This document shows, piece after piece, positions 1 to 10,869 of a DNA stretch of 64,000 nucleotides; positions within the stretch are counted from its first letter, which is position 1, and each line of letters begins with the position of its first letter. The notes beneath the pieces were generated by a model that worked only from the letters and a program-made list of their open reading frames with translations, did not search any database and was not told where the DNA came from. Origin of the DNA: Pieris napi. Its lineage: Eukaryota; Arthropoda; Insecta; Lepidoptera; Pieridae. The DNA lies in NCBI RefSeq assembly GCF_905475465.1, contig NC_062258.1:2170001-2234000 (forward strand). Reading direction: 5' to 3'. A program made the translations under genes and the position numbers.

Positions 1-572
1 TTTAAATTTGTTTTAATTTTAATTTTAAATTTATTATTTTTTAATTATTATTACTAAAAACGCCGTTATACAAATATTGTTGTTATCTTGGCAATCCGAA
101 ACCTTTAGACAAGTTCTTTAAATTACCGAATCGACAGAATGAATATTAAATGTTTGACAGTTATGAAACCTGTGACCATTTTTCTTTGGATTTTATTTTA
201 AAATTATTAAATGTAAGTATTTTTAAATAATTGTAAATAGATAAATACTACAAATCCTAGACAATGAACCATGAATTGGTCCACCCGTTCTGGAGTTATA
301 ACTTCTCTTATATATTAAGATCTGTTATGTCTTAGGGAAACCACCCCCGGCAATAAAACTTCAACCCCAAATGAATAGAGAACACTGGATGACAATTGTC
401 ATATTAATGGTTCGCATTTCATAACTGTAAGTGCTTTTGTTTATGGACAGCGGCGCCTACACACCCTTACGTAATCCCTACTTATCAAATTAAGTAATAC
501 AGTCCTTAAGTATTGACAAAGGGAATTTTGGTTTTGCAGGTTTTTATTTTAGCAAGTTTAACAAGAGTATTA
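1..572. other. AT-rich intergenic stretch, no gene seen
   Basis: No coding potential or RNA gene is recognisable. Bases about 90-200 (an ACAAGTTCTTTAAATTACCG-like block followed by a TTTGACAGTTATGAAACC block) recur in diverged form at about 37055-37140, so part of it is an old unclassified interspersed repeat. Confidence 0.5.
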
Positions 573-957
573 TCTATATATATAAAAAGAAAATGGTGTT
601 CGTTTGAGGCTCTTTCACGCTTAAACCACTGATCGTATCGACATGAAACTACCACCATTCGATGCGAAATTTTTCCTAGATGGTTTATGGCTTTACTATT
701 TATTTTTTTAATTCCAACGTTCCTTCATTTTTTTATTTCTGTTTTACTTTTATGAAAATTTTTCCCGCTAATAAAAACAAAAGAGGCTTCCTAGAACCTC
801 TAAACGTCAACATCTGTTAAAAACTCGATTTTCGAAATATTTCAATTTTCTTAGCGGGAAGTTAAAAAGAAGAATAATAAAAATATGAAAAAAAATAAAA
901 TAATGAAACATAAAATTTATTTTAATTCGTCCAGCAAAGCGGGCGCGAAACGGCTAG
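573..957 (+). mobile_element. Non-autonomous Helitron
   Basis: The element starts TCTATATATATAAAAAG and ends CCAGCAAAGCGGGCG...GGCTAG. It is flanked by A at 572 and T at 958, as expected for Helitron insertion between A and T. The 5' TC, the 3' CTAG (CTRR type) and the lack of terminal inverted repeats or a target duplication fit the superfamily. The CCAGCAAAGCGGG segment near the 3' end is where such elements carry a short hairpin. There is no Rep/helicase ORF, so it is a 385-bp non-autonomous copy. The end sequences resemble common lepidopteran Helitrons as I know them. Confidence 0.78.
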
Positions 958-1480
958 TATAAAATATAAAGAGTCGATAAACAGATAGAAGTCGTTTTTG
1001 ATTGTCATTTAAATAAATATGAAATGTCACAAAAATATATATTTTTTTAAAGAAAATAAATAAGTCAGGAGAAGAGTTCTGGATAGACATGGAGAAGGAT
1101 AGAGAAAAAGGGAGTGGTCTTCAGGAAGCCTTTTCTCGCGAAGAAGTTCTTACTACTAAGGATACAAACGCAACCTTCGTTTTGCCTTAATATGTTTTTT
1201 ACATAACCTATCTTTTTAGCAGCTACATACCATAATGGCTGGTTACATACAATATTCTTAACCTACATAGTAATAATAATATTTATTCTGATAAATAGAA
1301 AGTTAAAATTTATTTAAAAATGCTCCCTGTGTATCTTTATCGCTGGCATTTCCTCGCTGGATTGCGATACTTATTCGTTGAAAGCACCAGCTCCGGGGTC
1401 ACCGGTATCATCAGGCGCCAATTCCAGGTATACTTGTGTGTTGGAAATAAATCAAATCAAGAAATCAATAGACATAAGAT
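958..1480. other. No intact gene; LINE remnants
   Basis: Bases about 1066-1190 translate to an EEAFSRE-like stretch that may be the very end of an RTE LINE. Bases about 1335-1430 on the - strand match a LINE 3' end also seen at 11565-11720 (GATTGCGATACTTATTCGTTG read on +). Nothing else is supported. Confidence 0.35.
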
Positions 1481-1484
1481 TTAC

Positions 1485-1770
1485 TTTTAGTAAAGGACTT
1501 TTATCATATCATAACATAACATTTATTACTTACGAAACACAAAATTTTAACAATAATAATGATATGGTTGTAACTATGCTGTGGAGCAGACGTGTTCCAC
1601 AGCGCTGGTCATTCTTCCAGATACCACAACAGTTAGTTTGCGTTTCAGACGCACAAAAAAAAAAGAATGAAGAAGAAATTATAATAATAGTAGGGGAAAA
1701 AATAATAGTAAAAATTAACAATGTTTCAATTAAATCTACAGCATTTACCATGGAGAGTAGTTACAGGTGT
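1485..1770 (-). repeat. LINE 3'-end repeat, first copy
   Basis: Shares with 19650-19935 the block TTCCACAGCGCTGGTCATTC followed by a CCAG-A-ACCACA-CAG segment. Both copies end on the low-coordinate side in short tandem units (ATAAC type here, AGACAT type there), typical of a LINE 3' tail on the - strand. No reading frame survives. Confidence 0.5.
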
Positions 1771-1774
1771 TGTT

Positions 1775-2010
1775 CGGATTAATACCTGCGACTGAGTTTC
1801 ATCACCGGACGTCCGTTTTTCCAGAACTAAGCGTTTCTTCAGGCAGTTTTTGCTGCACACCACCACCATGTAGAACCAGCACCCCACTGAAGTATTGCCT
1901 AACCAATTCGACTAAGGGTCCTTCAAAGAAGATACCAATTCTAGGCACTCGCGAGCTCTTTTGCATTGACAGTGTCCGTGGGCGGTATCACATTTGTTAC
2001 ATGAAAAAAA
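1775..2010 (+). mobile_element. Jockey-type LINE 3' coding fragment
   Basis: Matches the last ~80 codons of the intact Jockey ORF2 at 38068-41232: the GLIPA-EFHHRTS stretch, then the FPNQFD-like stretch (here TNSTKGPSKK in a shifted frame), then SVHGRRYH. Frames are shifted and it is 5'-truncated, so it is a dead copy. Confidence 0.7.
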
Positions 2011-2253
2011 GAATTTTTCTTTATTTATTATTTGTTTCGTAAACGTTCCCTGGACTTCCATTTCAAGATCATAATTAGGCAAATATGTCCCGCCATTCTC
2101 GAGTGTCAGCGATTTAAAATTAACAAGAATTCATTCTATGTGAGGTTATGTAATAAAAGAACACGATTTTTATTTTATTAGAATGGAAATGACAGCATTA
2201 AAGGTAACTTCTATCAGGCACTTCTCATTTGAATTCGTCGCGATTATGACAGG

Positions 2254-2289
<36 letters not shown>
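2254..2289. repeat. (CA)n microsatellite
   Basis: An almost pure CA dinucleotide run directly upstream of the RTE fragment; a simple repeat, with no function inferred. Confidence 0.9.
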
Positions 2290-2291
<2 letters not shown>

Positions 2292-2962
2292 ATACCTGGG
2301 CCAACAGATCTCAACCACTGGTATAATGTCGAAGGAAATTGATACAAGAATTGGGAAAGCGTGGAAATGTTACTGGGGGCTTAGCGAAATCATGAAAAAC
2401 ACAGAAATAAAAATAAATGTAAAATCAAAGCTGTATAACACTTGCATACTTCCGGTATTAACATACGGCTGCCAAACTTGGGCACTCACTAAAATGCAAA
2501 CCAGGCAATTGAAGACATGCCAGACGGCGATGGAAAGAAGCATGCTAAATATCAGGAAGTCCGACAGAATCAATAATAAAATCATACGAAACCACACGAA
2601 GATTGAAGACGTCACAACGAGGATACGAAGATTGAAATGGAAATGGGCTGGTCACGTAATAAGAGGTATAGAAAAGTGGAACAAAAAGATCATATATTGG
2701 TACCCAAGAAATAATAAAAGAAAACGAGGTAGACAGTTTCGAAGGTGGGAAGACGAAATAAAATCCGTAACTGGGAAAATTTGGACCAGGAAAGCTCAGA
2801 ACAGAGTAGAGTGGAGAGAAATGGAGGAGGCCTTTGCCAAAGTTGGGCTAACAGATGGGTTGTCGGTGTCACCGACTCACTAGTGTTAAGTTTAAGTTTA
2901 AAATTATGTAATTATTTTCTATCTGATTAAAGGCTTTATTATTATTATTATTATTATTATTA
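2292..2962 (+). mobile_element. 5'-truncated RTE-type LINE with ATT tail
   Basis: An open frame from about 2293 to 2883 encodes the C-terminal end of a reverse transcriptase. It begins YLGQQIS, continues with LPVLTYGCQTWALTK, then LKWKWAGHVIRG, then RRWEDEIK, and ends before a short 3' UTR. The GHVIRG/GRQFRRWEDEI layout is characteristic of RTE-clade ORF2 C-termini. The 3' end is a run of about nine ATT units (to 2961), as RTE elements have. The open reading frame suggests a fairly young copy, but the catalytic RT core and endonuclease are missing. Confidence 0.85.
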
Positions 2963-3690
2963 TGACAGGTTAAACAGTATTTATCCGGAGCTGGATTTGG
3001 TGGCTGATCAATTTTAAAGAAAGCATTTTAATTGTATTTAAAAAAAAATAACATTTATGTTAACCTAAATTGTCATACATTTTAGATAAAAGAGTTTTTA
3101 ACATATACCGTAGATATAGTATTATGTATGATGTGGTAAACTTCAATAAATGAATAAATAAATTTAAAACATGTTAGGTACATAGGGACCAAACTTTTAA
3201 AATGTGTTTCAATTTTCTATTTATTTTGATTACTATGTAGGTTAGGAATATCGTAAATACTGTATATTTGTGTTGGAAATGTTGTAAACACATTCAAAAA
3301 CTATCAAATGTATAAAAATAATTACAATTAACAAATAGATAATAATTAATAATTAAATTAATTATGTTCAAATGCACAGCTAATTAAAGATTTAAGTTGT
3401 CGCCTGGTAGTAAGTACCGGTATCCTTTCTTTCTTTCATTTTCTATTAATTATTATTATTACTATGTAGGTTAACATTATTGTAAATAATAATAATATTT
3501 GTGTTGGAAATATTGTAAACATGTTCGGAAAAAGAAAATATCTATCTGGCTTCATCGTCCCCTCGTACATCTATCAAACGATTGTCTCGTTTCCCCGTAT
3601 CATCCCTTCATCTATAAATTGAGATAAATCGTCGAACTTGTAATTCGATTGTGTCGATAAACATAAAAATTACTAAGTGCTTTGAACTAT
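2963..3690. other. AT-rich, no gene seen
   Basis: Contains two diverged copies of a LINE 3' UTR block (ACTATGTAGGTTA...TTGTAAATA at about 3230-3300 and 3460-3530), also seen at 5060-5100 and 11730-11775, plus the GTCGCCTGGTAGTAAG block at about 3395. No coding sequence. Confidence 0.45.
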
Positions 3691-3699
3691 TTGAATTTG

Positions 3700-3872
3700 C
3701 AATCCCTCTTCGATCGGCACAAAAAGTGGAGGGCACCAGACCTCGAGGCCGATCCCCTACTCGCTGGACCGATCAAGTAAAGGTTACGATCACCCAGGTG
3801 CGCGAAGTTGTGCGGCGCCACTGACACGACGAGAAACGAAGAGTGCGACCGAATAAGAAGATTCTTACCTTC
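3700..3872 (+). mobile_element. Degraded LINE C-terminal fragment
   Basis: Overlapping frames give RRPTRWTDQV-like and EVVRRATDTTRNEE-like stretches resembling the GRP-x-x-RW-x-DDI end of RTE-type ORF2. Heavily frameshifted; the class assignment is tentative. Confidence 0.35.
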
Positions 3873-3880
3873 AAGAGCAG

Positions 3881-4089
3881 TGTTGGCCTAGTGGCTTCAG
3901 CGTGCGATTCTCATCTCTGAGGTCGTCGAACCCCGGTTGTGCACCAATGGAGTTTCTAAGTGTGCATATAACATTCGCTCGTACGAAGGAAAACATCGTA
4001 AGGAAATCGGCTTGCCTTAGAGCCAAGTCGTCAACGTGTGTCAGGCACAGAAGGCACATTACCAAGGCTGGTCACCTACTTGCCTATTA
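3881..4089 (+). mobile_element. tRNA-derived SINE copy
   Basis: The 5' head contains TTGGCCTAGTGGC (RNA polymerase III box A-like) and, about 40 bases on, GAGGTCGTCGAACCCCGG (box B-like). The body follows: GTGCACCAATGGA, then ACGAAGGAAAACATCGT, then GTGTGTCAGGCACAG, then GATC/GGTCACCTACTTGCC. The same order occurs in about twelve copies in this window. It is a SINE rather than a functional tRNA gene because the anticodon arm is not preserved and the body continues well past the tRNA length. Confidence 0.85.
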
Positions 4090-4153
4090 GATAAGTTCTA
4101 AGATATTAGAAACAGAAGGATTTTAAGGCAAGTTTATTTTTAATCAATAGTAC

Positions 4154-4250
4154 TGCTGCCTTGCGATTCTGTAACTCACTTTTACAGCGACCGCCGATGC
4201 GAAAACCGGTGTGTGAGTTCGAAAAGTGAGTTACAGAATCGCAAGGCTGT
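4154..4250. mobile_element. Short hairpin MITE
   Basis: CCTTGCGATTCTGTAACTCA followed by CTTTT forms one arm, and its exact complement closes the element at about 4224-4248, leaving a small loop. The flanks read CTG on both sides, compatible with a 3-bp target duplication. A diverged single-arm relative (TGTGATTCTGTAACTCACTT) is at 32293-32400. Short, non-coding, terminal inverted repeats: a MITE of undetermined superfamily. Confidence 0.65.
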
Positions 4251-4806
4251 TTTTGGCTGGACCAACTCTAGTATTTATTTACTCCTTGAACTCTGAGGAA
4301 GAGAAAAATTTGGAAAATTGCACGGAAATATCTAAATCCCAGTCCCTATGGGGTAGCATTGCAATTACATATTATGTTGCTATCTTACTAAAAAGGTAGG
4401 CTAAGTAAAAACATATTAAGGAGAACCAAAGTTCGGGGAATAAAATTTGAAGTCATTCCCCACAATTTCCAATTCGTCTCACAATTTTGTTTGACACAAT
4501 AAAAGATAACGCAACCCTCTATTTCGTCTGACATTGTGATACAAAACAGTGATAGCTTTATTGCCACGTCAAGGCAATCAAGCTTTTTATAATTTACCAA
4601 AAACATTCAAAGATCTTCCTATTAGAGTTATTAAAAATCGACTTAATGTACTACTTTTGGAAAAAAATTATTGTAAATCATTATTTGCGTGAAATATTAC
4701 AATTAATATTCATTAATAACATAATAATATATTTAAAAAATGTGATATTTTATCACTACAAATAATATAAGTATTTATTTATATTTTATTCCTTTTATAA
4801 AGTGCA

Positions 4807-4888
4807 TATAAAAACTCCATTGGTCCGGCAGAGCCGGGCTTCTACGACCTCAGGGATAAAGTCCCTGAAGCCACTAGGCCAACAGGAC
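4807..4888 (-). mobile_element. SINE head fragment
   Basis: The - strand carries GGCCTAGTGGCTTCAG and GAGGTCGTAGAAGCCCGG in the same spacing as the full SINE. The body is missing. Confidence 0.7.
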
Positions 4889-4916
4889 CATTCGGTCATC
4901 TCTTAAACAAATAAAA

Positions 4917-5040
4917 ATACCATCCGTATCACCTCGACGGTTCGACGTTATGTGGTACCAGCTGCCTACTGAAGTATTTCCGAACCAATTTGACTTTATA
5001 GGGTCCTTCAAAGAGCGTACCAATTCTTAAAAAGCTTTTC
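4917..5040 (+). mobile_element. Jockey 3' fragment
   Basis: Contains the family block GTGGTACCAGCTGCC then CTGAAGTATTTCCGAACCAA then GGGTCCTTCAAAGA, matching codons for MWNQLP-TEVFPNQFDLGSFK in the intact element. Followed by an AT-rich LINE-like tail at 5041-5115. Dead fragment. Confidence 0.65.
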
Positions 5041-5455
5041 TTTTTTATTTATCCTATATTATTATTACTATGCAGGTTAAGAATGTTGTAAATAAGTATT
5101 CATTAATTTAGTTGTATACAAGTGTAGTGAGAATAAAAAAGCCCATCGAACCCAACTCGTTAATTTCCCTGTTAGGGGTTAAAAATAACCTAAACAATGC
5201 ACTTGGGAGAGATGATTCGCAAGTTGATAATTATATTTTAATTCTAACCGTCACCGAGGGATTGTCTTCATGATGGGCGGAAAGCGAGGGCGGGCAATGG
5301 CGTTGAAACAATTGTTTTATTAGTTTGAATTATGATAATGGAGAATGGAGAAAAAAATTAATTGACGTAGTAAAAATTGTATTTATTTCCAACACAAAAG
5401 TCATATTTATAAATTTAAAATAAAATAAATCAGGGACTACAATATTTTGGTCTGG
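5041..5455. other. No gene seen
   Basis: AT-rich sequence. Apart from the ACTATGCAGGTTAAGAAT LINE-tail block at about 5068-5085, I see no recognisable feature. Confidence 0.4.
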
Positions 5456-5472
5456 GTCTCATCTTTTTTTTA

Positions 5473-5645
5473 GATAATAGGGGGGGGGGGCAAACGAGTA
5501 TGCGGGACGGCCAAAAAGGGCAGTCATCGCAGCCCATAGATACCCATTTTTAGTGGGTGCGTTGCCGGCCTTTTAAGGAGGAGTACACTCGAATTTTGAA
5601 TAGTTGGAGGTCGTGTCTCTTAGGGAAGACCCCCCACCGGAAGTC
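5473..5645 (+). repeat. Interspersed repeat, GCAAACGAG/CAGCCCATAGATACCC family
   Basis: After a G-run it reads GGCAAACGAGTATGCGGGAC, then GCAGTCATCGCAGCCCATAG, then GTGGGTGCGTTGCCGGCC. The same order recurs at 44720-44800 and 59428-59530. Probably the 3' end of a LINE family; no coding frame is retained. Confidence 0.5.
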
Positions 5646-5663
5646 TAATCCATAATCAAATCT

Positions 5664-5826
5664 GTTTCATGATTTGTCAATCTTATAGACAAGTTGGTGA
5701 TCAGCCTACTGTGCCTGACACACGCCGTCGTGTTGGGTCTAAAGCACGATTCCTTACGATGTTCTCCTTCGTACGAGCGAATGTTAAATGTACTTTAAAA
5801 GTTAGAACCCCGGCTGTGCACCAATG
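5664..5826 (-). mobile_element. SINE copy, internally rearranged
   Basis: On the - strand, ATTGGTGCACAGCCGGGGTT is followed by the GTACGAAGGAGAACATCGTA, GTGTGTCAGGCACAG and GATCACCAACTTG blocks of the SINE. The head is broken off. Confidence 0.65.
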
Positions 5827-6084
5827 AACTTTCCCTTCTCCATTTACTGTTTACAGGTTTTAATTTCTTTTCTTTGTTCCATTAGTTTTGTCTAAATGTC
5901 TTATGTTTTCTTGCGCTCTCCTTATCTAACATATTTTTTTTCTCACAATTATTGACTGAAAGAGATTGCTCGAAAGCAACAAGACCAACAATTCTTTTCT
6001 TGTTTAATTATTTTAATTGTACTGTATTTCTGTATAACAAAGTTTTAATAAATAAATATATACAGTATTCACAATATTCTTAAC

Positions 6085-6205
6085 CACGATACTTAAAAGT
6101 ACGCTGGAGCCCACAAACGGCTCCACCAACACGTAAATGTCGGGGCTATTCAATTTAACACCAGGGGCCTGGTGAGAAGATTAAAAGGACAAATTTGAAT
6201 TAGTC
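6085..6205 (+). mobile_element. Second Jockey-like LINE fragment
   Basis: CTGGAGCCCACAAACGGCTC then CACGTAAATGTCGGGGCTAT then AACACCAGGGGCC match, with indels, 10660-10735 and the - strand at 58560-58700. In those copies a WYVRN-DLHRDL-like RT C-terminal stretch precedes this block. Frameshifted relic. Confidence 0.5.
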
Positions 6206-6242
6206 TTAAGTAAGTGAATAAATATGTAGGACCTACACAAGA

Positions 6243-6485
6243 ATACAAAATACCATCCGTATCACCTCAACGGCCGTCGTTCCACAACGGAGCGTTTTTA
6301 AGGCAGTTTTTGCCGCACACCACCACTATGTAAATGCCACTGAAGTAATTTCGAACCAATTCGACTTAAAAGTCCGGCAACGCACTCCCGAGCCCTAAGT
6401 GCATCCGAGCATTGAGAGTGTCCATGGGCGGCGGTATCGCTTCACATCAGGGGAGCCTCTTGCCCGTTTGCCCCCTTTATAGAAA
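6243..6485 (+). mobile_element. Jockey 3' fragment
   Basis: Runs from TACCATCCGTATCACCTC through CCGCACACCACCACTATGT and CCGAACCAATTCGACTTA to GTGTCCATGGGCGGCGGTAT and GCCCGTTTGCCCCC. These are the successive codon blocks of the Jockey ORF2 C-terminus and its TAA-proximal end. Small deletions break the frame. Confidence 0.75.
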
Positions 6486-7110
6486 AAACAATATTTCCCT
6501 TTAAGTCAAATATCCATTTTAGTAAAATACTTATTAATCCTAAGTTAAAGTTAAGACAAAACACACAAATCATGTTTAACTCAAATGACACACAAAAGAT
6601 GGCCTTATCTCCAATAAGCAATAACTTACAGATCAATACAATAATTGTAGTTTTTCGAAATAATGTTTATTTTAACAAAAAACTCTGTACAAGTGACGTC
6701 AGCGGAAACGGCGCACCGGAAGTGCGATCATCTGTTCCCGTAATGGCATATCCGTGAGGCTTCACTGGTTTTATATAGTATTGTAAGATTTTTGTACGAA
6801 GGGTGCATATTGGGCGTGGGGTTGTCAACAATCATTTTATATAAAAACAAAATGCTATGTTCATCCATGTGGTGAACAATGCAAAGCTAGCTAGCAAAAG
6901 AAGAGCTCCTCCCTCAACGGCCGTCCCGTATCTCAGATTTCTGTGGCTATTTCTTAAAAGGCCAGTGGGTGATCAGCGTTCTGAGGCACGTGAGTCTAAA
7001 GTCACGATGTTTTCTTTATTGGATAATGGAAGTATTAAAGTTAACTATGGGCCACGCCAATTAGGCCAGATATTTTTAAGCAAGGAACTTACTTGGCCAT
7101 AAATGATGAA
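6486..7110. other. No gene; possible SINE scrap
   Basis: Only 6944-7015 (GGTGATCAGCGTTCTGAGGC ... ACGATGTTTTC) resembles the inverted middle of the SINE. The remaining sequence shows no recognisable feature. Confidence 0.35.
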
Positions 7111-7114
7111 TCAT

Positions 7115-7290
7115 ATTTAGTTAAAAAGAAAGGGCACCAGCCCCCACTAGGATTCCCTGTCGTGAAGTGCGTTCCTTAGTGTGGTGTGGTCGGTGTTTAT
7201 TTCCAAAAAAGTATGCAGTAAGTATAGTTGTTAAATGTTATGTTAATAGATGTCTAACCGTTAAAAGTTTTGTTTCATTGTACAATTTTG
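7115..7290 (+). repeat. Interspersed repeat of the GGTCGGTGTTTATTTCC family
   Basis: Contains GAAGTGCGTTCCTTAG, then GTGTGGTCGGTGTTTATTTC, then a TCTAACCGTTAAAAGTTT block. Related sequence occurs at 48540-48770 (+) and 21540-21900 (-). Unclassified; no coding frame. Confidence 0.45.
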
Positions 7291-8628
7291 AAATTAAGTA
7301 GTGATATAGTTTTCTATCGGATATCTTAATAATAATTGTTTTAAGTATTAACTGTGAGCACGCCGAAACAATAACGAGTTCTTTGTTTATTTTATATGTT
7401 TGGAGAACGATCTACAAAAACACCACAATTTTTGAACATCGATCATAGTAACAAATTGTGATTCGTCACGACCGCAGTGCGCTGACAGTTCCTCAATTCA
7501 AAATGGCCGCCGGGGTTACGCATCATAGAGTCACAGACTACATAAGTTACATTATTTTTGACATATCATCGTGATATTATGTTTTTGAATGGTTTATATT
7601 GTGTTTTTATTTGTTTATCTTGTATATTGTTTTTATTAATAGTTTAATAAGTTTTATATTGATAGAAATATAAAGATAATAAAAAGCCAAAAATCCACTG
7701 CGGGTAACAAATCAGACATCTCAATAGAGCATGAAGATATAAATCGATGTCTGCCCCTACTTTACGCCTAATTGATTCAACACATTTACATATATGGGGT
7801 AGCACTTCAATGATTGCCAGTTCGAAACTGTGGAACAAAATATTTAACTTTTAGTACTAAACCAATACAATAATGTCGAAAAAAATTAAATATATAAACT
7901 TAAATACATAATATGTCTGAGGAAACCTAAAAGCCAAACCAGAACTGGAATCACTCTGTTGCACAGATCCCGGTTATCAAAGACGTTGCGTTTCCTGGAT
8001 GCTGTCTCCGACACCGAACATATTTATATGTTCGCAAAGTGAATTCACAGTAGCCACATTGTATATATGATGTGTAGTATCATATTATATTTAATTTAAT
8101 TTTTATCGACATTATCGTATTGGCATAGTACGTGAGGATAATGTATGTATTTCTGTAATAAATAAATAAGAATAATAAATAAAAAGGTCGTAGCGCCACT
8201 GATTTGTTTATGTTTTTAATATTTATTAAATATAATTCTTGTTTCTTTAACGAAGTGCGAATCACAGCACTTAGGGAAAACTTAATTACGCAAACAGCCG
8301 ACCCCTCTCGTTATAATACTAGATAATCAAATAAAATAACATATAAATATTGATTTGCGAGGGTTTTGAGTTATGGCATTCTTCCCCCAATCACTTTGCC
8401 CGCGTTCTAACTGACAACAAAAAGGGAAAGTTTTTACACAGATTTATCGGACACTAAGTTTTAAATTCAATTTAAAATTTATTTTTATCATTATAATTCG
8501 TCTCTTATATATTCACGTATTTCTTTACAACATAAATACTGTAACAATTAAAAATAAACAAAATATTACATTTGACTTTGGAATCTGTCACTTTTATTTG
8601 ATTATTCATTGAGTTTCCTCATTTTGGC
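7291..8628. other. No gene seen
   Basis: AT-rich. The only recognisable item is a SINE 3' scrap at 8183-8212 (GGTCGTAGCGCCACTGATTT). Confidence 0.4.
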
Positions 8629-8640
8629 AGATGGAGTGGG

Positions 8641-9326
8641 GTGATAAAGAGAACCGCTGTGATTGCATTACACAAAGTAGGTTCAAAACTCTCCATAGGT
8701 ACGCTTGGTATTATTAAAATATTGGTGTACCGGGCTATTAATAGGTACAATGAGACCTCCTCTGTTTGTGAAAGAGTAGTGTTCGTAGGAAAAGGTGGTC
8801 AAAGCACTAAGGTAAAGAATACGATGAAATCCTGTCCGAAAGCAAAAGATTTTATCTAGGGAGATTAAGATAGCACCTAGAACCATGTCGCGTATATTAA
8901 AAGATGATTTAGGACTTGTATATTATATAGGCTATAAGAGACATACATACATTATTTATTAACTGATCATTTAAAAAAGAATAGGGTGGTAAAATCGAAA
9001 CCACTTCTGAAGCGGTACGCAAAGGGAGGTCACAGAAAAATTTTGTTTACGGATGACAAATTTTTTACAATTGAACAACATTTCAATAAACAAAATGACC
9101 GTATTTATGCTCATAGCTCTAAGGAATCTTCCCAATTAGTCAACAGAGTGCGCTGGATTATGATTCAGTTAGTCAGTGTTGGAGAGTAGGGATTTCTCTA
9201 AACACCATGATATTTCGGAGTCCCTAAAACAATCCGTACGATTGGCAGTGAAGAATTTTCCCATGGAAAGAGTGCGTTCTTCTATTGATAACTGGCCTCA
9301 ACGTTTAAAGGACTGTATTGTAATAT
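8641..9326 (+). pseudogene. Tc1/mariner-type transposase relic with internal deletion
   Basis: Three collinear blocks are visible. The N-terminal helix-turn-helix region includes VIALHKVGSK and VYRAINRYNETSSVC. A middle block includes RKILFTDDKFFTIEQHFNKQ and NDRIYAHSSKE, where the D of FTDD is the likely first catalytic Asp. The C-terminal end at about 9200-9325 includes SLKQSVRLAVKNF and MERVRSSIDNWPQRLKDC. Frames differ between blocks. The segment that should carry the second catalytic Asp and the third acidic residue is missing between about 9175 and 9195, so it cannot be active. Clear terminal inverted repeats were not found. Confidence 0.8.
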
Positions 9327-9336
9327 AATAAAAAGG

Positions 9337-9530
9337 AAAGATTTGATTGCATTGAATAGGACGGATTTGAAAAATTATTCCACCTTTAGAACCATACCAT
9401 GATGAACAAACGGTTGTAAAATATATTTTTTTAAAGTGTTTAAAATTCCTTTATGCTGCGGAATCTACTGGCAATAGAGTAATAGACTACAGTTTTATAG
9501 ATGACATCAATATCTACTCAAAATAGAGCA
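9337..9530 (+). repeat. Interspersed repeat with CTACAGTTTTATAGA end
   Basis: Shares TGAATAGG..GGATTTGAAAAATT, ATTCCTTTATGCTG and CTACAGTTTTATAGATGACA with 20905-21110 (+) and, in part, 21940-22125 (-). Directly follows the Tc1-like relic, so it may be that element's non-coding end; this is inference. Confidence 0.45.
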
Positions 9531-9924
9531 ATACCATATGTTTATTATATATTTAATAATATAAGTTATTGTTCATAAAATGCTTTTTTTAATCTAATAA
9601 CTCCAATCTGCAACTAAGAACACCCCGCTCCGAGTTTAATGTTCACCAGACAATATATTTTCGTAAAATGTCTATTTGGTATATCTCCTGTCAATCCATG
9701 ATACAATTAAGATCAAATTCGGACCGAGGGTGGAACAACTGCTCCCCAGACAGATCCTTATCAAACGGACATATAGACAATTTAATGTGGTCATAAAATT
9801 AATTTCAACGAAATTGGTTCCACGCCATTCCAATAAACACTTGATAATGAAGAGAACTGTGAAGATACCGTCATGAAGACTTTTTACACGACAAATGAGC
9901 TGGTCAGAGAAGTGCATGGACAAC

Positions 9925-10062
9925 TAGAAAAGATATACAAGCGTGTGGCCTAAGGTTCTTGCAAGTTTTAAGACCTTTGCACAGCCTAAGAAAGTTCACG
10001 ACAAAAAGCACAAAACAAGTCCAGATGCCTGTATGGACATATAGTTGCCAGCTGTGGGGCTG
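9925..10062 (+). mobile_element. Second Jockey-like LINE fragment
   Basis: CCAGATGCCTGTATGGACAT then AGTTGCCAGCTGTGGGGCTG corresponds to an LMPVWMYGCQLWG motif of reverse transcriptase C-termini, repeated better at 10495-10543. Upstream, AAAAGATATACAAGCGTGT also recurs at 10419. Frameshifted relic. Confidence 0.55.
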
Positions 10063-10117
10063 ACCTACTTGGTGTTGCGTAAAGAAGCGGGGTGTCTCTG
10101 CATCTTTTACCACATTT

Positions 10118-10385
10118 AACACGGAGAGTGTTCAGAGGAGTTGTTCGGACTAATACCTACAGTCGAGTTTCACCATCTGACGTCAAGACAGAATACAAAT
10201 TACCATCCGTATCACCTCGTTGTTTCACAACTGGGCGTCTCTTAAGACAGTTTTTGCCGCACACCACCACTATGTCGAACCAGCTTAGCAGTACCGATTC
10301 TTAAAAGGCCAGCAACGCACTTTCGAGCCTTCTGTCAATATGAGTGTCCATGGGCGGCGGTATCACTTATCATCAGGTAAGCCTC
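10118..10385 (+). mobile_element. Jockey 3' fragment
   Basis: ATTTAACACGGAGAGTGTTC, GAGGAGTTGTTCGGACTAAT, CCGCACACCACCACTATGTC and GTGTCCATGGGCGGCGGTAT follow the order of the intact Jockey C-terminus (YHGECSEELFGLIPA ... SVHGRRYH). It lies between two copies of the other Jockey-like fragment. Dead copy. Confidence 0.75.
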
Positions 10386-10389
10386 CTGC

Positions 10390-10738
10390 CGGTTTACATA
10401 AAAAAATAGACACCTGGAAAAGATATACAAGCGTGTACCCTTTAAGGTCCATGAAAGGCCCGGAAAGACCTCTGCACATCTTCAGAAAATGTGCGACAAA
10501 CCTGATGCCTGTATGGATGTATGGTTGCCAGCTGTGGGGTTGACTTAGAGCTTCATCCACATAATTATCCTCTGGAGAACAGTCAATAATCCCTGGTATA
10601 TTCGTCGTCATGACCTCCATCGGGACTTTTATGTAGAGGATGTCGCCAGAATAATTAAAAGGATAGCTGGAGCCCACGAACGGCTCTACCGACACGTGAA
10701 TTGCGAGGCTATTCAACTTGACACCACGGGCCTAGTCA
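10390..10738 (+). mobile_element. Second Jockey-like LINE C-terminal fragment
   Basis: RHIFRKCATNLMPVWMYGCQ-type coding is seen near 10470-10543. After a frame change, YIRRHDLHRDF-like residues appear at about 10600-10630, and the AHERLYRHV stretch at about 10675-10700. This is the C-terminal RT region of a LINE subfamily distinct from the 38-41 kb element. Stops and frameshifts are present. Confidence 0.6.
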
Positions 10739-10869
10739 CTAATAATATTTTTTTATTAAAGCAGACAATCTTAAGTACATTTTGTTATTATTGGGTTACA
10801 ATATTATACTTATATATATTAGTAGGTTAGCCTTAAAGTATATTAAGTCATAAAATTAAAAAGGACAAA

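Noticed and set aside
1378..1782. 134-codon frame at the start of the window
   Set aside because: Spans a LINE 3'-end repeat with A-rich low complexity (KKKNEEEIIIIV); no domain.
3881..3960. Possible tRNA gene (box A/B-like sequences)
   Set aside because: The same head occurs in about twelve copies followed by a constant non-tRNA body; the anticodon stem is not conserved. It is a SINE head.
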